From NCBI GenBank assembly GCA_947177485.1, contig CAMWUR010000009.1, forward strand, positions 1 through 47,869: a stretch of DNA of 47,869 nucleotides, in the 5' to 3' direction. The notes beneath the pieces are model-generated. The model was not told where the DNA came from, searched no databases, and saw only the letters and a list, made by a program, of their open reading frames with translations. The first letter of the stretch is position 1, and each line of letters starts with the position of its first letter. Position numbers and translations under genes: made by a program. This stretch comes from an uncultured Helicobacter sp. GTDB taxonomy: Bacteria; Campylobacterota; Campylobacteria; Campylobacterales; Helicobacteraceae. Positions 37,498 to 46,052 of the stretch are shown in pieces.

Positions 37498-39606
37498 TTA
37501 GTATTTTTTCTTGTTTGCATCTTCAAGGATTTGGTTTGCAATCAAGCTGATTTCCCGCGTAATCTCGTTTGTATTGTTTGCAATCTGGACGTTTTCTTGA
37601 GCGATTTCTTGGATATGTGCAATCGAATCGTTGACTTGCGTGAGATTTTGGGATTGCGTTTTGATACTATCGCTCATGTCTGTAACGCCTTGCACGAGGA
37701 TATTCATATTTGCCTCGATTTCATTGAGGCTCTTGCCTGTGCGCTCGGCGAGCTTACGCACCTCGTCAGCCACAACGGCAAAACCACGTCCATGTTCACC
37801 CGCGCGCGCCGCTTCAATCGCAGCATTGAGCGCGAGCAAGTTCGTTTGGTCGGCGATGTCATGAATGATTGTTACAATCCCGCGAATATCGTCCGTTTGT
37901 TTGCTCACATCAATTGTTTTTTCGTTAATCATCTGCATCGAATCATTGATTTCATCGAGTGAAGATGCCGATTGTGTGAGCGAAGCAGTCTGCTGTTCGC
38001 TCGAATGCGTGAGTTTTTGCATGGCTTCATTGAGTTTATCGTTTTTGTTTGCAAGTTCGTTTGCAAATTCATTTGAAGAGCGCAACATTTTCTTAATCTC
38101 CTCACCCAAGATGTTGGCGATGAGTTCTATTCTGCCTTGCGCATTTTCAACTTGTGTCGTGAAATCGAGATCGCGATAGCTTTCAAATACGCGTTTGATT
38201 TCATTGATATTTGTTCCAATATTTGTTTGTAACACATGAATCATTTGATTAAGCATATTGCGCAATTCTAATAATTGCGGATTCATGGGCTCTGTATGGA
38301 TAGACATATCCAAGCTGCCTTCTTCGATTGCCTTAACAACACCAACGGTCTCTTTGACGGTTTCGTTGTCTTTGCGTAGAGATTCTTGAATCTTTGTGAT
38401 ATTGATATTCACGGCTTGCCCAATCTTGCCCAGCTCATCGTATGCGTGGATTTTTAGCGGCGTTACCTGCTCTTTTTCGTGGTTGATGTAGGCAAAGAAG
38501 TCCATAAGGGTGTTGAATAGCACATTCAGTCGGTTGATGATGACGTTTTTGGTGTAGAGGAAAACAATGAGAATCACGGCTGCAACGAAGATAATCGTCA
38601 TGGCGATAGCGATGATTTGTAGATTCACAAGCGGCGCAAGTACAGAATAGAATGGAACGGTGGTTACCATTGTCCATGCCATAAGCGGTGTGCCGTTGTC
38701 GTTGCCGATTGTGAAAGGCTTGATAGCCGCATAGCTTTCAAGGTTTATTCCATCGCTTCTGTATTCTTGCACGCTTTCTTGTTGTGATTTGCTTGCCTCT
38801 AAAATATGTTGTACGCTCTGGTGTTGGTTGATGTTGCTTAGATTTTTACCCAGAATTTCGCGGTTGCTATGGATAGCAATCGTGCCATTTTGGGTGATGA
38901 CAAAACGCGAATCGTCTTCAAAAACGTTGAAACGTTCATTGAGTAATGCTTTAGACATTGTGTATAAATCGACAATCACACCCAAAACACCCATTACATT
39001 GCCATTTTTGTTGATAATCGGCATTACAATGTTGACTGCAAAAACGTCCAAATCATCGATGATAAGCTCCGAGGGTTCGCCAAAAATGATACGTTTTTGT
39101 GTCATCGCTTGAACAACTTCAGGTGTTGCAATAATGACATCTGTTGGTTCAATAATCGTTGATGCGCCTCGTTTATTGATTTCGGGTTTGTCGATGAGAA
39201 TGAGGAATTTGTCGTTTGGAGTGAAAAAATCTTCATTGTCTGTTTTTGGGAAGTATGTTTCGGGATTTGTGAGGTGGATGTAGCCATAATTACTCCATGC
39301 ATTGCTTTCGAGCATATTCTTGATTTTGTGTTCAAGCGCCGTGATTTCAAACGTTTGCGAATCGAGTTCATCTGTGAGGTTGTAGCCTGTGGTTTGCAGT
39401 GCAGTGATGGCTTGTTCAAAATTGCCCTGAATGTAGTTTGCATAGCGAGAGGAATTGATGCTAAGCGTACGTTTGGATTCGTCAATCATTGTTGATGAAA
39501 CATTGAACATAATGGTGCTTGAGAGGGCGATAGTGCCTCCAAACACGGCAATCGAAATAATGATAACAATTTTTGTGCCTATGCGGAGATTACTAAAATA
39601 GCGCAT
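37498..39606 (-). CDS. Methyl-accepting chemotaxis protein with dCache-type sensor
   Basis: This transmembrane chemoreceptor has 702 residues. Membrane helix 1 (about 9-33) is followed by a large periplasmic region of about 290 residues that looks like a double Cache domain, helix 2 (about 325-350), a HAMP-like linker, and the cytoplasmic signalling domain with the hairpin [20 protein letters not shown] and [19 protein letters not shown]. The C-terminus (EDANKKKY) carries no methylation pentapeptide tether. The ligand is unknown; dCache receptors often bind amino or organic acids. ATG 39606 has AAGGAC upstream. Confidence 0.9.
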   Translation of the reverse strand: MRYFSNLRIGTKIVIIISIAVFGGTIALSSTIMFNVSSTMIDESKRTLSINSSRYANYIQGNFEQAITALQTTGYNLTDELDSQTFEITALEHKIKNMLESNAWSNYGYIHLTNPETYFPKTDNEDFFTPNDKFLILIDKPEINKRGASTIIEPTDVIIATPEVVQAMTQKRIIFGEPSELIIDDLDVFAVNIVMPIINKNGNVMGVLGVIVDLYTMSKALLNERFNVFEDDSRFVITQNGTIAIHSNREILGKNLSNINQHQSVQHILEASKSQQESVQEYRSDGINLESYAAIKPFTIGNDNGTPLMAWTMVTTVPFYSVLAPLVNLQIIAIAMTIIFVAAVILIVFLYTKNVIINRLNVLFNTLMDFFAYINHEKEQVTPLKIHAYDELGKIGQAVNINITKIQESLRKDNETVKETVGVVKAIEEGSLDMSIHTEPMNPQLLELRNMLNQMIHVLQTNIGTNINEIKRVFESYRDLDFTTQVENAQGRIELIANILGEEIKKMLRSSNEFANELANKNDKLNEAMQKLTHSSEQQTASLTQSASSLDEINDSMQMINEKTIDVSKQTDDIRGIVTIIHDIADQTNLLALNAAIEAARAGEHGRGFAVVADEVRKLAERTGKSLNEIEANMNILVQGVTDMSDSIKTQSQNLTQVNDSIAHIQEIAQENVQIANNTNEITREISLIANQILEDANKKKY

Positions 39607-39654
39607 TAATGTCCTTCGGAGTTATAGTGGTTTTGTGCTATATGGTAAGCCGTA

Positions 39655-39660
39655 ATTATA
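39655..39660 (-). promoter_or_regulatory. -10 element for the dCache chemoreceptor
   Basis: TATAAT on the minus strand preceded by TGA, about 49 bases upstream of ATG 39606. Confidence 0.45.
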
Positions 39661-39751
39661 TCACATTTGCGATTTAATGTAAATATTTTTTAATGAGACA
39701 AAATGCACGGGGCGGAATCCAATTTGCTTCAGACTCAAAAGGAAATTGTGG

Positions 39752-39757
39752 TATAAT
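39752..39757 (+). promoter_or_regulatory. -10 element for the HDOD gene
   Basis: TATAAT preceded by TGG (extended -10), 65 bases upstream of ATG 39822. The rest of the 215-base region between 39607 and 39821 shows no gene or structured RNA I can identify. Confidence 0.5.
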
Positions 39758-39821
39758 TTCGCAAAAATGCCCAAATACAAGATTGCGGCTATGTCATTTG
39801 CCAACTTGAAGGAGCGTATTG

Positions 39822-40679
39822 ATGAAAGAAATACTTTCAAATGTGATTGATAGCCTTCCCCCCTTACCAGAAACTGTAACCAAACTGCAGTCCTATATGG
39901 CTGCAGCAGGATGTGAAGTGAATATGCAAACAGTGGTTGATATTCTTTCCAAGGATCCACTGATTACAGCGGAGCTTTTGCGGCTTGCAAATTCCCCATT
40001 CTATGGATTTTCGCGTGAAATTACAACAATCCAGCAAGTTGTTTCGTTGCTCGGTGTAACCAACATCAAAAATGCAGTGATTGCGAGCTCGATTCGTAAC
40101 AAAATGCAAGTCGATGTCTCGCCTTATGGGCTTGATACTAAAGCTTTTTTGGCGCAATGCAGTGCCGAATCGAATTTCATCACAGATTGGCTCAACGAAG
40201 AGGACAAAGCGCTTGCGCAGCTGCTTGTGCCATGCTCTATGCTCATGCGTCTTGGTATGATTCTCATTGCAAATATTCTCATTAGAAGCCATAAAGACAC
40301 AGAATTTCTCGCCGCACTCAAAGTCAATAATTTCAAAAATATCTCGCTACTCGAGGACGAATTTTGTGGTGTTGATAGCCTCTCGTTTCTTGGTTTTCTG
40401 TTTGACCATTGGAAATTTGATGAAACACTCATTCAAACGATTGCCTATATCCCAGCACCCCATGCAGCCACAGATGAAGTGAAGCGCAATGTCTATGCGC
40501 TTGCAATTGCGAATCAGGTCTTTGACCCCTACGATGGAGGTAGCGTCTATCGCATGAGCGTTGTCAAGGGGCTTTTCAAAGAAGCAAGCGATAGAGATGT
40601 GCATTATAACTATGACAATTTTGTGAAGCGAATCCCAAACAGCGCGCGCGCAAATCTTGAGCAACTCATCGAGCTATAA
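39822..40679 (+). CDS. HDOD-domain protein
   Basis: HDOD proteins are non-catalytic relatives of HD phosphohydrolases, often linked to motility or signalling. The 285-residue protein carries the HDOD signature from about residue 10: LPPLPETVTKL, LSKDPLITAELLRLANSPFY, then ITTIQQVVSLLGVTNIKNAV. No GGDEF, EAL or receiver domain is attached. ATG 39822 has GGAG upstream; the TTG one codon earlier is less likely. Placement beside a chemoreceptor hints at a motility link, but that is inference. Confidence 0.85.
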   Translation: MKEILSNVIDSLPPLPETVTKLQSYMAAAGCEVNMQTVVDILSKDPLITAELLRLANSPFYGFSREITTIQQVVSLLGVTNIKNAVIASSIRNKMQVDVSPYGLDTKAFLAQCSAESNFITDWLNEEDKALAQLLVPCSMLMRLGMILIANILIRSHKDTEFLAALKVNNFKNISLLEDEFCGVDSLSFLGFLFDHWKFDETLIQTIAYIPAPHAATDEVKRNVYALAIANQVFDPYDGGSVYRMSVVKGLFKEASDRDVHYNYDNFVKRIPNSARANLEQLIEL

Positions 40680-40687
40680 GGACGCGC

Positions 40688-41029
40688 TTGGCAGATTTCT
40701 TGCAACAACGTGTTGAGAAAATTGTGTCTCTACTCGAAAACAAAAAAGCCGAATCTGTGCTATGGTTTGACTTGCGCGAAAGCGGTTACTTTGTCGATGC
40801 TGTTGTTCTCGCAACAGCCTTTGTCGACAAGCATGCGCTTGCGTTGCTCGATGAGCTCAAAACACATCTCAAACCTTTGGGCGAGGAGTTTTTAAGCGTT
40901 GATGAGGGCAGCGACTGGATTGTTGTCGACTTAGGCGACATTCTTGTTCACCTCTTCACCGAGAATCATCGCAAAAAGTTCAACCTCGAAGAATTCTTGG
41001 GTGCGTTTGTGAAGCAGCGCACGGGCTAG
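40688..41029 (+). CDS. rsfS: Ribosomal silencing factor RsfS
   Basis: RsfS binds L14 on the large subunit and blocks joining with the small subunit in starvation. The length (113 residues) and the pattern are typical: VLWFDLRESGYFVDAVVLAT, then DEGSDWIVVDLGDILVHLFT and the RKKFNLEEFLG end. The start is TTG 40688 with AAGGA upstream; no ATG fits. The 3' end overlaps the convergent pdxJ by four bases. Confidence 0.9.
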   Translation: MADFLQQRVEKIVSLLENKKAESVLWFDLRESGYFVDAVVLATAFVDKHALALLDELKTHLKPLGEEFLSVDEGSDWIVVDLGDILVHLFTENHRKKFNLEEFLGAFVKQRTG

Positions 41030-41823
41030 CTTTTGCTACGTTCCTTGTCGATTGCGCAAAGAATCTCGCTAATCGCCCTCTCTAGCCCCACAAATACGGC
41101 GCGCCCGATGATACTATGCCCGATATTGAGCTCGCTAATTGCTTCGATTTTTGCAATTTCACCCACATTTTGCGCATTGAGCCCATGTCCAGCAGCGACA
41201 GAGAGCCCGAGATTGCGCGCAAACTCGGCAACTTCATGCAGATTTTGCACACATGAATCCAGCTCGCTTTTGAGTTCCTCGCGGCTTTTTTGCAGCGCTT
41301 TAATGCTGTGCCGCGTGCGTGGGAGGTTGGTATATAACATAAGCCAAAGATTTGCATAATGTCCCGTGTGCAGCTCGACTTTGCGTGCACCAAGCGCATG
41401 GCTTTTTTGCATATTCTCGCGCGTGGGGTCCACAAACAATGCGGGCGTGATTCCTATGTTTGCAATCTTTTCGATTGCTCGAGCGATTCTGTGCTCGTTT
41501 GTGAGCAATTCCAATCCGCCTTCGGTTGTGATTTCTTCGCGCCGTTCGGGCACGAGTGTGATGCTGTGTGGGCGATTCTTGCACAGAAACTCGAGGATTT
41601 CTTCATTCAATGACGATTCGACATTCACAGGCAGGCTCGATTGCGCAAGAATCGCGCAAACATCGTCCTCGCAAATATGCCGCCTATCTTCGCGTAAATG
41701 GATTGTTACCTGATTTGCTCCTGCTGCTTGTAGGTAGGGTAGGGCATAGAGTGGATTGGGTTCGCTAATCTGCCGTGATTCACGAAGCGTGGCGATATGG
41801 TCGATATTCACACCTAGTTTCAT
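41026..41823 (-). CDS. pdxJ: Pyridoxine 5'-phosphate synthase PdxJ
   Basis: PdxJ condenses 1-deoxyxylulose-5-phosphate with the PdxA product to make pyridoxine 5'-phosphate. The 265-residue TIM barrel starts with the conserved KLGVNIDHIATLRESR and shows VTIHLREDRRHI, LVPERREEITTEGG and AAGHGLNAQNV. ATG 41823 has AAGGAG upstream; the 12 extra in-frame codons before it are unsupported. pdxA, which sits beside pdxJ in H. pylori, is not present here. Confidence 0.95.
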   Translation of the reverse strand: MKLGVNIDHIATLRESRQISEPNPLYALPYLQAAGANQVTIHLREDRRHICEDDVCAILAQSSLPVNVESSLNEEILEFLCKNRPHSITLVPERREEITTEGGLELLTNEHRIARAIEKIANIGITPALFVDPTRENMQKSHALGARKVELHTGHYANLWLMLYTNLPRTRHSIKALQKSREELKSELDSCVQNLHEVAEFARNLGLSVAAGHGLNAQNVGEIAKIEAISELNIGHSIIGRAVFVGLERAISEILCAIDKERSKS

Positions 41824-41845
41824 CGGAGCTCCTTTTTGTGTTACT

Positions 41846-41851
41846 ATTTTA
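41846..41851 (-). promoter_or_regulatory. -10 element for pdxJ
   Basis: TAAAAT on the minus strand about 23 bases before ATG 41823. It nearly overlaps the -10 of the divergent Ppx/GppA gene at 41855. Confidence 0.35.
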
Positions 41852-41854
41852 GAG

Positions 41855-41860
41855 TACAAT
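41855..41860 (+). promoter_or_regulatory. -10 element for the Ppx/GppA gene
   Basis: TACAAT 26 bases upstream of ATG 41886. Confidence 0.4.
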
Positions 41861-41885
41861 TGCTAAAAATGCTTTGGAATCATCA

Positions 41886-42806
41886 ATGCGGGCTATGGGA
41901 ATTGATTTGGGCAGCAACACGTTACGTGCGGTACTGCTTGGCGACAAAAACGAGATTCTGTGGGAGTTTGAATGCGTTGTGCGCACGGCAGAGGGGTTTG
42001 CCAAAGCACCCGTGATTCTGCCCCAAACCATCGCGCGCTTGTGCGAGAAAATCCGCGCAATGCAAGCGGATTTGTATGACAAGACAAAGCTAGAATTTGC
42101 AAAGTTGCCCACACTTGCTCTTGCCACAGCGGCTTTGCGCAAGGCGCGCAATCAGCAAGAGGTGCTTGCCGCTCTTGCCGAGCTTGGAATCCCATTTCGC
42201 GTCATCAGCGCCGAGCAAGAGGCGGTTTTCACGTTGAATGCTGCACTTTTTGCATTGCGCTATGCCGCGCCAAAGAATCTAGGCGCGCCATTTTTGTTGC
42301 TCGACATCGGCGGCGCTTCGACAGAGATTTGCTTGTATTGTGGCGATGGGCAATATCTGAACGCATTTGGAGATTGCTCGTTGTTGTCCAAAAGCTTTGA
42401 TATTGGAATCGTAACATTGAGCGAGCGCACCGAAGCTGACAAAAACGTCGCGCTCGATTCTTTCCATGCGCATCTGCAGCATTGGCTTGCAAAACTGCAA
42501 TCGCCGCTTCCTCAAACACTTCTCGCATCAGGTGGTGTGCCACAAGTCCTTGTGAATCTCGCAAACGATACACCACAACATGCACCGCAAACATTGCATA
42601 GAGACGAGATTGCACGTGTGAGCGCGTTCTATCCCACACTTTCTGTGTCCGAGCAGATTGCGCGCGTGGGCGCGGGACGTGAAAGCTTGATACTGCCCGG
42701 AATTGCGCTTTTTGATGTTGTCTTGCGTGTGCTAGGTTTGCAACAATGTCTTGTTGTGCAAGAGAGTTTGCGCGAGGGCGCTGCGCTGTATATCAAGTAT
42801 TTTTAG
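41886..42806 (+). CDS. Ppx/GppA family phosphatase
   Basis: This exopolyphosphatase or pppGpp phosphohydrolase-like protein has 306 residues, shorter than full-length Ppx (about 500) and consisting of the actin-like ATPase fold only. Motifs are MGIDLGSNTLRAVLLG at the N-terminus, the Glu-containing VISAEQEAVFTL, and FLLLDIGGASTEICLY. It lacks the C-terminal HD-like domain. The start is uncertain among TTG 41874, ATG 41886 and ATG 41895. Which phosphate substrate it prefers is not predictable. Confidence 0.85.
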   Translation: MRAMGIDLGSNTLRAVLLGDKNEILWEFECVVRTAEGFAKAPVILPQTIARLCEKIRAMQADLYDKTKLEFAKLPTLALATAALRKARNQQEVLAALAELGIPFRVISAEQEAVFTLNAALFALRYAAPKNLGAPFLLLDIGGASTEICLYCGDGQYLNAFGDCSLLSKSFDIGIVTLSERTEADKNVALDSFHAHLQHWLAKLQSPLPQTLLASGGVPQVLVNLANDTPQHAPQTLHRDEIARVSAFYPTLSVSEQIARVGAGRESLILPGIALFDVVLRVLGLQQCLVVQESLREGAALYIKYF

Positions 42807-42817
42807 GGATTTTTTGT

Positions 42818-42823
42818 TAGAAT
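42818..42823 (+). promoter_or_regulatory. -10 element for ilvI-ilvH-lpxD
   Basis: TAGAAT preceded by TGT, 27 bases upstream of ATG 42850. The leader is short and shows no leader peptide or attenuator. Confidence 0.5.
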
Positions 42824-42849
42824 CCCATAGTTTTATGAAAGGAGAACCA

Positions 42850-44580
42850 ATGAGGCTGAACGGTTCTGAAATGGTGATTGAAGCACTGCGAAACGAGGAC
42901 GTCAAGGTCGTTTTTGGCTATCCCGGTGGTGCTGTTATGAATATCTATGACGCAATCTACAAGCAAAACTATTTTGAGCATATCCTAATGCGCCACGAAC
43001 AAGCCGCCGTGCATGCCGCCGATGGCTATGCGCGTGCGAGTGGCAATGTCGGCGTGGCAATCCTCACATCAGGTCCGGGCTTTACAAACGCCATCACAGG
43101 AATTGCCACCGCCTATGCCGATTCGATTCCGCTTGTGATTATCAGCGGGCAGGTGCCCACAGGGCTCATCGGCACGGACGCCTTTCAGGAAATCGATGCA
43201 GTTGGAATCTCGCGCCCATGCACGAAGCATAACTATCTCGTGCGGCACATCGAAGACTTGCCACGTATTCTCAAAGAGGCGTTTTATATCGCCAAAAGCG
43301 GGCGTCCGGGTCCTGTGCATATCGACATTCCCAAAGACATTACGGCAACAAGCGGCGAGTTTGAATACCCCACAGAAATCGCGCTCAAAACCTATAAGCC
43401 TAACTACAAAGGTAATGCGAAACAGATTAAGAAAGTTGCCGATGCGATAAGCCGTTCTAAAAAACCGCTACTTTATCTTGGCGGCGGAATCGTGCATTCC
43501 AACGCGAGCGAAGTCGTGCGTGCGCTCGTGCATAAATTGCAGCTGCCTGCTGTCGAAACACTCATGGCGCGCGGCGTGCTCGAATCAAGCGACCCAATGC
43601 TGCTGGGAATGGTTGGCATGCATGGCAATTATGTCTCCAATATCGCGATGAGCGAGACAGATTTGCTGATTTCTATTGGTGCGCGATTTGATGACCGTGT
43701 AACAAGCAAGTTGAGCGAGTTTGCGCGCTATGCCGAGATTGTGCATATTGACATCGACCCAAGCAGCATTGCCAAGATTGTCGATGTGCATTATCCGATT
43801 GTGGGCGATGTGAATGATGTCATTAGCGAGCTCATCACGCTCACCCATGAAGACTGGCGCGCAACATGGAAAGGCTGGCGCATGCAGCTCGAACGTTATA
43901 ATGCACTCCATCCACTCGGCTATGTCGATAGTGATTCACCGCTCAAGCCACAATGGGTTGTGGAGCGAATCGGGCAGATTCTGGGCGAACGCGCAATCAT
44001 CGCAACTGATGTGGGACAGCACCAAATGTGGACGGCGCAGTTCTATCCCTTTAGCTTCGCGCGACAGTTCATTACAAGCGGTGGGCTTGGTACAATGGGC
44101 TTTGGATTACCCGCTGCAATGGGCGTTCGCCTCGCGTGCCCGCACAAAATCGCTGTGAATATCACAGGCGATGGTTCGATTCTCATGAATATTCAAGAGC
44201 TCATGACGGCTGTCGAGGCGCGCATTCCCGTGATTAATGTGATTCTAAATAACAACTATCTCGGAATGGTGCGGCAATGGCAGACTTTTTTCTATGAGAA
44301 ACGTTATGCACACACCGATTTGAGTTTGCAGCCCGATTTTGTACGACTCGCCGAGTCATTTGGTGGAATTGGATTTGTCTGCAATACCAAAGAAGAATTT
44401 GATGTTGCGCTTGCGCAGGCTGAAGAGAGCGGCAAGGTCGCGCTGCTTGATGTACGTATTCATCGGCTTGAGAATGTCTTGCCGATGGTGCCCACAGGCA
44501 GCGGGCTTTCAAATATGATGCTCGATTACTATGACGAAACAACACCAATGAATACTGTGGCAGCCAAGTGCCCGCGCTAA
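42850..44580 (+). CDS. ilvI: Acetolactate synthase large subunit
   Basis: This is the ThDP-dependent catalytic subunit making acetolactate or acetohydroxybutyrate for valine, leucine and isoleucine. The 576-residue protein has the catalytic Glu in RHEQAAVHAADGYAR, the central FAD/nucleotide-binding domain, and the ThDP motif GDGSILMNIQELMTA with downstream NNNYLGMVRQW. ATG 42850 follows GGAGAACC; the open frame back to 42751 lies inside the Ppx gene. ilvH follows 11 bases downstream, and lpxD after that, as in C. jejuni. Confidence 0.96.
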   Translation: MRLNGSEMVIEALRNEDVKVVFGYPGGAVMNIYDAIYKQNYFEHILMRHEQAAVHAADGYARASGNVGVAILTSGPGFTNAITGIATAYADSIPLVIISGQVPTGLIGTDAFQEIDAVGISRPCTKHNYLVRHIEDLPRILKEAFYIAKSGRPGPVHIDIPKDITATSGEFEYPTEIALKTYKPNYKGNAKQIKKVADAISRSKKPLLYLGGGIVHSNASEVVRALVHKLQLPAVETLMARGVLESSDPMLLGMVGMHGNYVSNIAMSETDLLISIGARFDDRVTSKLSEFARYAEIVHIDIDPSSIAKIVDVHYPIVGDVNDVISELITLTHEDWRATWKGWRMQLERYNALHPLGYVDSDSPLKPQWVVERIGQILGERAIIATDVGQHQMWTAQFYPFSFARQFITSGGLGTMGFGLPAAMGVRLACPHKIAVNITGDGSILMNIQELMTAVEARIPVINVILNNNYLGMVRQWQTFFYEKRYAHTDLSLQPDFVRLAESFGGIGFVCNTKEEFDVALAQAEESGKVALLDVRIHRLENVLPMVPTGSGLSNMMLDYYDETTPMNTVAAKCPR

Positions 44581-44591
44581 AAGGAGCTTCT

Positions 44592-45062
44592 ATGCATGAA
44601 CGGCGAGTGATTTCAGTTACAGTTATCAACGAAAGCAGCGTCTTGTCCCGTATTTCTGGGCTTTTTGCGGGCAGGGGCTACAATATCGAATCGCTGTGTG
44701 TCGCGCCCATACCCGATAGTGATTTATCGCACATTACTCTTAGTACAAGTGGCGATTCACGCGTGCTTGAGCAGATTCTCAAGCAATTGCACAAACTCAT
44801 TCCCGTACTCACGGTAACCGAGCATAGCGCGATGATAGCCAAAGAAATGGCGCTCATCAAGTTCCCGCCGCAAACGCCGCTTGCCGAAATCGAGGCTTTA
44901 GCGCGCAGCTTTGGTGGTGAGATTGCCGCAGGAGACGCGAAACAAGTTGTTTTGGTTGCCACACGTTCGCCCGCACGAATCGATGATTTGATTGCGCTTG
45001 CAAAACGATTTAAGCCTAAGGAAATCATTCGTAGCGGTGTTTTGGCAATGGAACGTAGCTAG
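44592..45062 (+). CDS. ilvH: Acetolactate synthase small regulatory subunit
   Basis: This subunit stimulates IlvI and carries valine feedback inhibition. The 156-residue protein has an N-terminal ACT domain (SVTVINESSVLSRISGLFAG, then RGYNIESLCVAP) and a C-terminal ACT-like domain from about residue 78. ATG 44592 has AAGGAG upstream. Expected valine sensitivity is a family property. Confidence 0.95.
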   Translation: MHERRVISVTVINESSVLSRISGLFAGRGYNIESLCVAPIPDSDLSHITLSTSGDSRVLEQILKQLHKLIPVLTVTEHSAMIAKEMALIKFPPQTPLAEIEALARSFGGEIAAGDAKQVVLVATRSPARIDDLIALAKRFKPKEIIRSGVLAMERS

Positions 45063-45070
45063 GAGAAAGT

Positions 45071-46051
45071 ATGAAACTATACGAAATCGCAGAATATCTT
45101 CAGTTGCCACTTCCCAAAGGTGGCGAAATCGACATTCATTCTTTAGCTTCGCTTGATGAAGCAAAGAGTGGACAAATCAGTTTTGTGATGCACAGTAAAT
45201 ACATTCCGATGCTCGCAAGAAGTCAGGCGAGCGCACTGCTTGTACGTGAGTGCGATGTTGTCGAGCTAGAACGACACAATGCGTCTATTATCCCGCTTGT
45301 GTGCGATGACCCACATGTGGCTATTGCACGGCTTTCAAAGTTGTTTGCGAAGCCTTTGTTTGGCGGGAATCAGAATCCACCAAAGATTGACCCAAGTGCA
45401 CAGATTCTCCCAAGCGCAAGCATTGGTAATGGTGCGACCATCGGAGCACGTACAATCATTATGCAAAATGTTGTCATTGGCGAAGATGTTCGTATTGGAG
45501 ATGATTGTGTTCTTTATCCAAATGTTGTGATTTATCCCAATACCATACTCTGCAACCGCGTCTTTATCCACGCAAGCAGCGTGATTGGTGCCGATGGCTT
45601 TGGCTATGCGCGCTGCAAAAAGACGGGCGAAAATATTAAAATTTACCATAATGGTATTGTCTATCTCGAAGATGATGTCGAAGTTGGCGCAAATAGCGCT
45701 ATCGACAGAGCTGTTTTTGGGCAAACGCGAATCAAGAAAGGCGCAAAGATTGATAATCTCGTGCAGGTTGGGCATAATTGTGTCGTTGGCGAGTCTTCGC
45801 TTATTGCTGGGCAGGCGGGGCTTGCGGGCTCGACAACGCTTGGGAAGAATGTCGTGATGGCAGGGCAGAGTGGCGCAGCAGGGCATTTGCATATTGGGGA
45901 CAATACCACACTCACAGTGCGTTCTACTGCCTCAAAAAGCCTTGCTCCGAATAAAGTCTATTCGGGTTACCCCTCGTATGAGCATAAAGAATGGCTAAAG
46001 ATGCAAGCATTGTTGAGAAAAATGACAAATATTAAACGTTGGGGTTCATAG
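45071..46051 (+). CDS. lpxD: UDP-3-O-acylglucosamine N-acyltransferase LpxD
   Basis: LpxD adds the N-linked hydroxyacyl chain to UDP-3-O-acylglucosamine, the third step of lipid A synthesis. The 326-residue protein has an N-terminal uridine-binding domain (about 1-100) and a left-handed beta-helix of hexapeptide repeats (about 105-290) with catalytic His in NLVQVGHNCVVGE. ATG 45071 has AGGAG upstream, eight bases after ilvH. The stop is immediately followed by the next gene, which starts two bases later. Confidence 0.95.
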   Translation: MKLYEIAEYLQLPLPKGGEIDIHSLASLDEAKSGQISFVMHSKYIPMLARSQASALLVRECDVVELERHNASIIPLVCDDPHVAIARLSKLFAKPLFGGNQNPPKIDPSAQILPSASIGNGATIGARTIIMQNVVIGEDVRIGDDCVLYPNVVIYPNTILCNRVFIHASSVIGADGFGYARCKKTGENIKIYHNGIVYLEDDVEVGANSAIDRAVFGQTRIKKGAKIDNLVQVGHNCVVGESSLIAGQAGLAGSTTLGKNVVMAGQSGAAGHLHIGDNTTLTVRSTASKSLAPNKVYSGYPSYEHKEWLKMQALLRKMTNIKRWGS

Positions 46052-46052
46052 T

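Noticed and set aside
39607-39821. Possible structured RNA gene in the 215-base gap
   Set aside because: The gap is explained by two divergent -10 elements and leaders; I see no SRP RNA, tmRNA, 6S RNA or tRNA fold.
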